DNA of 64,000 nucleotides from Sphingobacterium nematocida (GTDB lineage: Bacteria; Bacteroidota; Bacteroidia; Sphingobacteriales; Sphingobacteriaceae). Below, one piece after another: positions 45,826-52,204 of the stretch; the stretch's first letter is position 1; the number at the start of each line of letters is the position of its first letter. The notes under the pieces are model-generated. The model had not been told where the DNA came from, did no database searches, and saw only the letters and a list, made by a program, of their open reading frames with translations. The translations under genes were made by a program, and so were the position numbers. The stretch lies in the NCBI RefSeq assembly GCF_900168125.1, contig NZ_FUZF01000002.1:366464-430463 (forward strand). Reading direction: 5' to 3'.

Positions 45826-46593
45826 ATGGATTTAAAAGATAAAGTAATCTTGGTGACCGGCGGTACAGCGGGAATTGGAAAAGCTTGTACGCTTGCTTAT
45901 GTACAGGCTGGAGCATTGGTCGCTGTAATGGGATTGGAACAGGAATATCTTAAAGATACGATCGATGAAATAGGAGCGGATCATCTTGGTATATGTGGAG
46001 ACGTCTCGCGCGAAGAAGATGTGGTGTCGGCAATAGACAAAGTGATCGCAAAATTTGGTAAGCTCGACGCTATTCACAATAATGCGGGAATAGCCTCTCC
46101 TGCCAAACCTTTGCATAGCACAACCGACCAAGAATGGGATAAACTTATAAATGTCAATTTAAAGGGGATTCTTCTCACTACACGACATGGATATACCCAT
46201 CTTCAGGCCTCGAAAGGCTGTATATTGAATACAAGTAGTTTGGTCGGAAATATTGGACAGGAAAATCATGCCGCATACTCGGCTACAAAAGGTGCTGTCA
46301 ATGCGCTTACGAAATCGATGGCTATAGACTATGCAAAGGATGGTATACGTGTAAATTCGGTACTGCCTGCTGCTGTAATGACACCGATGCTGAAAGTTTG
46401 GGCCTGGGAACAACCAGAACCCGAACAAGTTTTTGAATTTTTAGAAGACATACATCTTTTGGGTTATTGTCCTGAAGGTGATGTCATCGCTGATGCTTGT
46501 GTCTTTTTACTTTCGGACAAAGCTCGCTTTATAACGGGGGTAAATCTACCGGTAAGTGGTGGGGCGGAGTTGGGATATAGACGCAACGTTTAA
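45826..46593 (+). CDS. SDR-family sugar dehydrogenase (L-fucose / 2-keto-3-deoxy-fuconate type)
   Basis: A 255-residue short-chain dehydrogenase. Motifs: VTGGTAGIGKACTLAY, NNAGIASPA, the catalytic Ser in LNTSSLVG and YSATKGAVNALTKSMAIDYAKDGIRVNS. The start at 45826 follows the mutarotase stop by one base; a longer frame would run through that gene. In fucose pathways such SDRs oxidise L-fucose or 2-keto-3-deoxy-L-fuconate, which agrees with the dehydratase fragment, symporter and mutarotase. The precise substrate is inference. Confidence 0.82.
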   Translation: MDLKDKVILVTGGTAGIGKACTLAYVQAGALVAVMGLEQEYLKDTIDEIGADHLGICGDVSREEDVVSAIDKVIAKFGKLDAIHNNAGIASPAKPLHSTTDQEWDKLINVNLKGILLTTRHGYTHLQASKGCILNTSSLVGNIGQENHAAYSATKGAVNALTKSMAIDYAKDGIRVNSVLPAAVMTPMLKVWAWEQPEPEQVFEFLEDIHLLGYCPEGDVIADACVFLLSDKARFITGVNLPVSGGAELGYRRNV

Positions 46594-46611
46594 AAACATC
46601 ACCTAGACCTG

Positions 46612-47493
46612 CTACTCCGTGGAGACAGGTTTACCTCGTAGTTCTGCTTTATACACGGAAGGGGTTACACCTTTTATGGACTTGAATATTTTATTGAAGT
46701 TGGACATCGAATTGAAGCCACAGGTATACGCTATATTGGTAATCTGATCGCGTTCTTGGCTGATTAGTTTGCATGCTTGACTAATTCGAACTTCATTTAC
46801 AAATTGTATAAACGTTTTTTGGGTTCTGGATTTGAAATATCGACAGAAAGCAGTCTTCGTAAGATTGGCTATTTCCGCTACTTCGTCTAGCATTATCTCG
46901 TTTCGGTAATTGTCGAATACATGTCTGAATATTTTATCGATAACGTTATTATCCTTACTCATATAGGTGTTGACATAGCTTGCTCCCGAGAGAATTTTAT
47001 ACTCCTGGGTATGGATTAAAATTTCTAACATTTCGAAAAGATAGATGGTTTGCTGTAACTCATTGGCATCTACCATTTTTTGGAGTATCTGTTTTAACTG
47101 GTTTTTGGTTTCGCCATAAAATAACAAACCTTGTCTGGATGTTATCAAAAACTCATTTAATGTAACCGTATTAAAAAGGGATTCACAGATATTTAGGAGT
47201 CTATCTGGATCGAAGAAAAGTGCTAAAGAACTCGCTTTGTGGTCTTCGACGGTTAATGTTTTGTCATTGTGCCAAACATGGGGTAGATCAGAGCCAATAA
47301 ATGTCAACTCATCGCTTTCAAAGGTGTCCAGACTGTCCCCGATAATTCGTCTACCTTCACTCTCTACAATGTAGGTCATCTGGCATTCTCTGTGAAAATG
47401 GAACTCGGTGGAAAAATAGGGACGTATTATTTTTCGAGTCTGATAAATTGTACCATCTAGGTTTTCGAGCACCTTTGCGAAAATCGGCTTCAT
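46612..47493 (-). CDS. AraC-family transcriptional regulator
   Basis: A 293-residue regulator starting at ATG 47493 (MKPIFAKVLEN); the frame one codon longer uses TTG. The N-terminal cupin domain has YFSTEFHFHRECQMTYIVES and FIGSDLPHVWHND. The C-terminal pair of helix-turn-helices is complete: LDEVAEIANLTKTAFCRYFKSRTQKTFI and ITNIAYTCGFNSMSNFNKIFKSIKG. It is convergent with the SDR gene and probably controls the fucose locus. A truncated paralogue lies at the right edge of the window. Confidence 0.9.
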   Translation of the reverse strand: MKPIFAKVLENLDGTIYQTRKIIRPYFSTEFHFHRECQMTYIVESEGRRIIGDSLDTFESDELTFIGSDLPHVWHNDKTLTVEDHKASSLALFFDPDRLLNICESLFNTVTLNEFLITSRQGLLFYGETKNQLKQILQKMVDANELQQTIYLFEMLEILIHTQEYKILSGASYVNTYMSKDNNVIDKIFRHVFDNYRNEIMLDEVAEIANLTKTAFCRYFKSRTQKTFIQFVNEVRISQACKLISQERDQITNIAYTCGFNSMSNFNKIFKSIKGVTPSVYKAELRGKPVSTE

Positions 47494-47496
47494 CAA

Positions 47497-47824
47497 TATT
47501 GCTTGTTTTTAGATTTTTAAAGGTTATTCATGCTAATATAGTGATAAATCTGTAGTTTTCGAAGATCTTAGGTAAGAAGATGTGGGACATGAGGTCTGCA
47601 TAGATGTGACAACAATTTTATTTATGTCGGGCGCTCCTTTATAAACTGATTTATTTTATTTTTGTGGGTAAAATATCTACCTGTTTATTGGACATTTAGC
47701 CAACTGGAGGATATTGCCAAACAATTAATACCAAACAAATTACCATTATGAAATACTCATGTTTAGCGAAGCACAAACACCCATGAGTATTCCATATGAC
47801 AACTGAAAATCAAATTATATACAT
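47497..47824. promoter_or_regulatory. Divergent intergenic region between AraC and Crp/Fnr genes
   Basis: This stretch contains no gene. Its notable content is the third copy of the hairpin family (47747-47796). It must hold the promoter of the AraC gene; I find no exact TAnnTTTG match for it. Confidence 0.4.
47747..47796. repeat. Hairpin family element, copy 3 (inverted orientation)
   Basis: Arms TATGAAATACTCATG (47747-47761) and CATGAGTATTCCATA (47782-47796) form a 15-bp stem with one G-T wobble around a 20-base loop. Read on the minus strand it matches copy 2 at both arms and in the loop (TTCGCTAA versus TTTGCTAA). It lies 41 kb from the other copies. Confidence 0.7.
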
Positions 47825-47968
47825 ATGAAAAGAATACAGTGTGAAATCAACGTGCGGCATATGTTGTCCCGATATCTCGGTCAATTGACCTCCATTATAC
47901 AATCACGGATTGTAGGAGTGTCTTTTGCGAAGTTAAAAGAAGAAAAACTTTTGTCGAATAGAGACTAG
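47825..47968 (+). CDS. Possible 47-residue small ORF upstream of the Crp/Fnr gene
   Basis: The frame starts MKRIQCEINVRHMLSRYLGQ and ends KLLSNRD, stopping two bases before the Crp/Fnr ATG at 47971. I do not recognise it. It could be a leader peptide, a relic of a larger gene, or chance. The tight spacing is the only support. Confidence 0.3.
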   Translation: MKRIQCEINVRHMLSRYLGQLTSIIQSRIVGVSFAKLKEEKLLSNRD

Positions 47969-47970
47969 TT

Positions 47971-48585
47971 ATGACGAGAGCTGTACAACCTAATCCTACG
48001 GGATGTAAAGAAATTGTATATTTCTTTGATCAGATACACCCGGTATCGCCCGATGCCGCCAAGTTTTTATTAAAGAATACAGAATACGTCTTTGTCAAAA
48101 AAGGCAAATTCCTCCGAAGTCCGATCGATCAGTCTGATGTCGTTTATTTTATTGTTCAAGGTTTGATACGGGGTTTTATCAAAGACGAAGGGGTGGAGAT
48201 TACGACCTGGATCAACGAAGAACAAAATATTGTTGGAAGCATCCGCAATTTGGGATTAGACTATGAAACGGATGAATACCTACAGGCACTAGAAGATACG
48301 CTGCTGATAGAGATCAGTCGCGCTTCACTCGAAAAGCTCTATGATAATTTTTACGAAGCAAATATTATTGGTCGTAAAATCCTTGAATGTTATTATCGGG
48401 ATGCCGAAGAAAGAGCCTATCTGTGCCGCTTGCCCAGTGCAGAGAAGAGGTACCGGCGATTTGCGTTAACCCGCCCTTCGCTGCTAGGTAGAGTATCCCT
48501 GAAATATCTAGCGTCCTATCTAGGTATGAAACAGGAGACACTATGCAGGGTAAGAGGTAAATATCAACCTGTAACTAAGAAGTAG
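47971..48585 (+). CDS. Crp/Fnr-family transcriptional regulator
   Basis: A 204-residue Crp-type regulator. The N-terminal cyclic-nucleotide-binding-like barrel spans about residues 25-125 (KGKFLRSPIDQSDVVYFIVQGLIRGFI, TWINEEQNIVGSI). A winged helix lies at the C-terminus (LLGRVSLKYLASYLGMKQETLCRVRGKY). The recognition helix is E-T-L-C-R. It precedes the collar-protein/adhesin block by about 450 bp and may control it. A palindrome with Crp-like half-sites follows its stop codon. Confidence 0.87.
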   Translation: MTRAVQPNPTGCKEIVYFFDQIHPVSPDAAKFLLKNTEYVFVKKGKFLRSPIDQSDVVYFIVQGLIRGFIKDEGVEITTWINEEQNIVGSIRNLGLDYETDEYLQALEDTLLIEISRASLEKLYDNFYEANIIGRKILECYYRDAEERAYLCRLPSAEKRYRRFALTRPSLLGRVSLKYLASYLGMKQETLCRVRGKYQPVTKK

Positions 48586-48614
48586 TTGTAACATGATATT
48601 GTACCGGGATGTTG

Positions 48615-48648
48615 TTTTAAAAAAGTGACGTAGATCACTTTTTTAAAA
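48615..48648. terminator. 14-bp palindrome: terminator and possible Crp-like site
   Basis: Arms TTTTAAAAAAGTGA (48615-48628) and TCACTTTTTTAAAA (48635-48648) pair perfectly around CGTAGA. The U-rich 3' arm fits an intrinsic terminator for the Crp/Fnr gene. The core GTGA-N6-TCAC also equals a Crp half-site pair and resembles the dyad at 19518-19531 (both GTGACG...TCAC). Confidence 0.65.
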
Positions 48649-49042
48649 ATATATGCAATTATAGATTGATATATGTCAATAAATTTATTCGCGCTACAAA
48701 AAGCTGTTTGAAAATAAAATACCTTTATAATGTCTTAGAAACACGTCATCTATAGAGCCTGACGTATATGCTAGACCCTACTTATTGAAATGAATAACTT
48801 GACTATGAAAAACATGTGCCTTCACTACTGTGATTTACCCTGAGTATTAATTATTGCTATTTAAAAAGCTCTGTGGGAGGGCTTGGGAGTGCTTTCAAAG
48901 CTGGATTTAATTTATTTATTCAGCTGAAATTTAGTGGTTTAATGCTGTTGTCCAGTATTTGTCCCCCAATTGTCCCCCCCTCTTAAATTGTGTTTTTTTA
49001 GGCTTTTACTTACATTTACAAGACAATTATTAATTACATCCA
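48649..49042. promoter_or_regulatory. Upstream region of the collar-protein/adhesin block
   Basis: This stretch has no gene. It carries three TTGTCC direct repeats (48948-48975) and a near-consensus -7 element TACATTTA around 49012, roughly 30 bp before the first small ORF. Confidence 0.45.
48948..48975 (+). promoter_or_regulatory. Three TTGTCC direct repeats at 11-bp spacing
   Basis: TTGTCC occurs at 48948, 48959 and 48970, exactly 11 bp apart, so all three face the same side of the helix. Phased direct repeats of this kind are typical of dimer-chain activators such as OmpR-type response regulators. They lie about 70-95 bp upstream of the first ORF of the collar block. Confidence 0.5.
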
Positions 49043-49144
49043 ATGAATAAAAATTTGACCATTACGGAATGTCAGCAGTGTATGCAGTTTTTGGGTACTA
49101 GGGAGGTCGGTCGGAAAAAATCAAACAATTCTAAAAATGAGTAA
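49043..49144 (+). CDS. 33-residue CxxC small ORF at the head of the collar operon
   Basis: The frame begins MNKNLTITECQQCMQFLGTR and ends SNNSKNE. Its stop overlaps the start of the first collar gene by 8 bp (ATGAGTAA), the layout expected for translational coupling. It contains a C-x-x-C pair. I do not recognise a family. It may be a coupling leader or a small functional peptide. Confidence 0.4.
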   Translation: MNKNLTITECQQCMQFLGTREVGRKKSNNSKNE

Positions 49145-49781
49145 CAATAACAGACGCGATTTTTTAAAGCATAGTGGTTTGCTATTAGGAGGGCTCTTAT
49201 TCAATTCGAGCAAATTGTTTAGCGGAGCAGACAGCGGATTTTTAGCAGGAGATACACATTTTCTTTCCGAGATCGCTATTTTTTCGTTTGGCTTTGCCCC
49301 GAAAGGCTGGGCACAATGCAATGGACAATTATTGCCTATCAATCAAAATCAGGCTCTTTTTTCGTTATTAGGTACTATCTACGGAGGAGATGGTCGTGTT
49401 AATTTTGCCTTACCGGATCTCCGGGGCAGGGTGCCCATGCACGTAGGAAACGGGCATGTTTTGGGTGAGAGAGACGGAGAACAAGCACACACCCTGAATA
49501 TCATGCAAATACCAACGCATGTGCACTCGGGTCCAATCTCGATCACACCACAGATCGGTGGAAATGCAGACCAGTCAAATCCGATTGGAGCATTACCGGG
49601 TAAAAACAACAGTTATGCCAATCGTTTTTCGACGTCGAGTGATGAAATGATGGAAATGAACATTCCGGCTTCGGACAATAACACGACGATCGGCGGCAGT
49701 CAGGCTCATCTGAACATGCAACCTTTTCTTACCTTGAATTTTTGTATCGCTTTAGAGGGAGTTTTCCCTTCACTAAATTAA
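49137..49781 (+). CDS. Tail-collar domain protein with twin-arginine signal
   Basis: A 214-residue protein whose N-terminus NNNRRDFLKHSGLLLGGLLF has the RR-x-F-L-K pattern of a Tat signal. The collar domain follows: EIAIFSFGFAPKGWAQCNGQ, LPINQNQALFSLLGTIYGGD and FALPDLRGRVPMHVGNGH. It ends LNFCIALEGVFPSLN. The family (phage tail collar, microcystin-dependent protein MdpB-like) occurs both in phage fibres and as chromosomal tandem genes in many bacteria. No other phage genes are near, so it is probably a cellular surface protein. It is the first of three tandem paralogues. Confidence 0.85.
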   Translation: MSNNNRRDFLKHSGLLLGGLLFNSSKLFSGADSGFLAGDTHFLSEIAIFSFGFAPKGWAQCNGQLLPINQNQALFSLLGTIYGGDGRVNFALPDLRGRVPMHVGNGHVLGERDGEQAHTLNIMQIPTHVHSGPISITPQIGGNADQSNPIGALPGKNNSYANRFSTSSDEMMEMNIPASDNNTTIGGSQAHLNMQPFLTLNFCIALEGVFPSLN

Positions 49782-49787
49782 ACGACT

Positions 49788-50330
49788 ATGGCCGCAACAG
49801 ATCCATTTGTAGCAGAAATATGTATATTCCCATTTAACTTTGTCCCGAAAGGTTGGGCTTGGTGTGATGGACAGTTATTACCGCTCTCCCAAAATACGGC
49901 TTTATTCTCTTTACTGGGAACCACTTATGGAGGTAATGGTATGTCAAATTTTGCTTTACCCAATATGCAGGGATGTGTTCCCATGCACCCTGGACAAGGC
50001 CCCGGATTATCCCTACATGATTTGGGAGAAAGTGGTGGAGCGGATACCGTCACACTACTAGCCAGTGAGATTCCTGCCCACAGCCATCCCATTAAGAATG
50101 TGAGCTATCCGGTAGCAGCGGAGGCCGATACGGCTAGTCCTGTACAGACATATTTCGCAGAAGTACCAGATGTAAATTTATATAGCAGTACCGCGACACA
50201 GGGCGCCCCCCGGCAGATGACCATTGTGGATCTACCGGTAGGAGGAGACCAGCCCCATAAAAACTTACAACCTTATTTAACACTTTATTTCTGTATTGCT
50301 CTGCAGGGAGTATTCCCCCCAAGAGGTTAA
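49788..50330 (+). CDS. Tail-collar domain protein (paralogue 2)
   Basis: A 180-residue protein without signal peptide: FVAEICIFPFNFVPKGWAWCDGQ, LLPLSQNTALFSLLGTTYGG, FALPNMQGCVPMHPGQ, ASEIPAHSHP, and C-terminal LYFCIALQGVFPPRG. It is 6 bp after the first paralogue. The mid-region insertion (NVSYPVAAEADTASPVQT) differs from its neighbours, which suggests variable specificity in the loop that forms the distal tip in phage collars. The function is unknown. Confidence 0.85.
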   Translation: MAATDPFVAEICIFPFNFVPKGWAWCDGQLLPLSQNTALFSLLGTTYGGNGMSNFALPNMQGCVPMHPGQGPGLSLHDLGESGGADTVTLLASEIPAHSHPIKNVSYPVAAEADTASPVQTYFAEVPDVNLYSSTATQGAPRQMTIVDLPVGGDQPHKNLQPYLTLYFCIALQGVFPPRG

Positions 50331-50342
50331 AATTATTATACT

Positions 50343-50903
50343 ATGGCATCTTATGTTGGTGAAATAAGAGTATTTGCTGGGAATTTTGCTCCGGCAGGAT
50401 GGATGTTTTGTGAAGGACAGCTATTACCCATCTCGGAGAATGAAACATTATTTAACTTAATTGGCACTACGTATGGTGGTGATGGAGAGTCAACCTTTGC
50501 CTTACCCGATCTTCGAGGACGCATCCCCATTCATCAAGGCAATGGTTTTATACTCGCCGAGACAGGGGGAGCTGAAGAAGTAACATTGACCATAAGTCAG
50601 ATCCCAGCACATAATCATTTTGGTGCAGGTCCTGAAACTGTACAGGCAAAAATATCCGGATACGCGCAGGGTTCACAGACCGGTTCTTCGGCAGACCCGA
50701 CGGTAGGTTATCCGGCTATAGTCCCTGGATTAAAGCAATTCGGAAAAATAAAATCTTCCAATACAACCGCAAAATCGACTACCGTAGTAGCTAACACACA
50801 GACAGGAACGACAGGTGGGAGCGAGCCACATACCAATTTTCAACCCTATCTCTGTGTCAATTTTATTATTTCGCTATACGGAATTTATCCATCTCCCACT
50901 TAA
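50343..50903 (+). CDS. Tail-collar domain protein (paralogue 3)
   Basis: A 186-residue protein: YVGEIRVFAGNFAPAGWMFCEGQ, LLPISENETLFNLIGTTYGGD, FALPDLRGRIPIHQGNGF, ISQIPAHNHFGAG, ending VNFIISLYGIYPSPT. It has no signal peptide. Same fold as the two genes before it and 12 bp from the second. The central variable segment is Ser/Thr/Gly-rich. The three proteins probably assemble as homo- or hetero-trimers, as collar domains do in phages; this is inference. Confidence 0.85.
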   Translation: MASYVGEIRVFAGNFAPAGWMFCEGQLLPISENETLFNLIGTTYGGDGESTFALPDLRGRIPIHQGNGFILAETGGAEEVTLTISQIPAHNHFGAGPETVQAKISGYAQGSQTGSSADPTVGYPAIVPGLKQFGKIKSSNTTAKSTTVVANTQTGTTGGSEPHTNFQPYLCVNFIISLYGIYPSPT

Positions 50904-51044
50904 GAGAACCCTATAAGATAGAATCAGGAGGGAGGCTTTAGGCTTCCGGATACACACGGCTGAAGGTAATGCGAATATTCTAAATAATTAATGAATAACT
51001 CGGATGAGAATGATAACCCATCTTTTAAAAAATAACTTATTCCA

Positions 51045-52190
51045 ATGAAAATAGCTGTACTGATACCCAGTTCGACAACTCATCCGCAGTTGGGCTATGA
51101 TTTCTATTTATCGTTGCAGTATGCTCTAGCACAGCATGATATAGTCGTCGAGTGGATGAGTGCATCTATCGGATTTGGTGTCGATGATGTCGATATGCTG
51201 GCTAAAGCCGAAGATTTGCTACTCAATAAAGGGGCAGATCTTTTGGTTGCTTTTGCGGATTATCCAAAGATAAGTAAGCTTTTTCCGTTGTTGGAAGCTG
51301 TAAATAAAGAATTGGTCGTTGTCAACATGGGTGCAAAATTACCTTTAGATTGGCATCCACATCCCTTAGTATTCCATCTCAGTTTGCAAGAAAGCCTATT
51401 GGCTTATGTGACAGGCAAAACAATATATGAAGAAGGTAGTAAGCAACTTGTATTGGCTAGCAATTATTATGAAGGCGGCTATGCACCTTGTCAACTTGTA
51501 GTCGACGCTTTTATGCAAGAAGGAGGTGAGGTCATTTACAATTTTATACCGCATAGTAAAGGGGAAGCATTTTCGTTGGAACCGCTTACGACATACCTTA
51601 CAGAATCCAAAAATAACCTTACGATCTTTGCTAGTTATTCAAATCCACTTACTACGGTGTTTTGGCAGCAATGGTCGCAACAGTGCTTTTCGCAGGAACA
51701 TGGACTTTGGGGCAGTTCTACCTTTTTGATGGAGTCTCTGGTTAATCATCGAGATGTACTAATCCATAATAATCAGACTTCTGGTTTTATAGCCTGGGAT
51801 AGGGCACTGGACAATGAAGAAAATACCCTGTTTTTACGTGTATTCGAACAAAAATTAAATCGTGTAGCGAGTTGTTTTGCAGCTTTGGGATGGGACGCAG
51901 GCCTGTTGATCGCCAAAGCCTTGCAGGATAAGCAAGGAAATTCATCTTTTAGTCTAATCGCTTCAATGGCAGATCTGGCAGGACCGATTAGGTTAACTAG
52001 GGGGGAGGCTATCGTAGACAAAGACTTTCTGACACTGATAGCACCAGTACACCAGTTATCGGTAATAGACAAAAAGATACAGTATCAAACCATTGCGGCG
52101 ATGGAAATGCTTTCTGTATGGCAGGATCTTAAAGCACAACATCCTCAACCCAACCAAAATGGTTGGTTTAATACCTATTTGTGTTCCTAA
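51045..52190 (+). CDS. Periplasmic-binding-protein-like (type 1) protein without signal peptide
   Basis: A 381-residue protein with the two-lobed type 1 periplasmic binding fold seen in Leu/Ile/Val-type receptors: MKIAVLIPSSTTHPQLGYDFYLSLQYALA, AEDLLLNKGADLLVAFADYPKIS, LVLASNYYEGGYAPCQLVVDAFMQ and FIAWDRALDNEEN. It begins directly with the first strand, so it appears cytoplasmic unless exported unusually. No permease or ATPase genes accompany it. It sits between the collar genes and the adhesin, 14 bp from the latter. It may be a ligand sensor. Confidence 0.72.
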   Translation: MKIAVLIPSSTTHPQLGYDFYLSLQYALAQHDIVVEWMSASIGFGVDDVDMLAKAEDLLLNKGADLLVAFADYPKISKLFPLLEAVNKELVVVNMGAKLPLDWHPHPLVFHLSLQESLLAYVTGKTIYEEGSKQLVLASNYYEGGYAPCQLVVDAFMQEGGEVIYNFIPHSKGEAFSLEPLTTYLTESKNNLTIFASYSNPLTTVFWQQWSQQCFSQEHGLWGSSTFLMESLVNHRDVLIHNNQTSGFIAWDRALDNEENTLFLRVFEQKLNRVASCFAALGWDAGLLIAKALQDKQGNSSFSLIASMADLAGPIRLTRGEAIVDKDFLTLIAPVHQLSVIDKKIQYQTIAAMEMLSVWQDLKAQHPQPNQNGWFNTYLCS

Positions 52191-52204
52191 CGAACCAATT
52201 AATT

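Noticed and set aside
49137..50903. Tail-collar genes considered as part of a prophage
   Set aside because: No capsid, terminase, tail tube, integrase or lysis genes are nearby, and the flanks are chromosomal T9SS and regulator genes.
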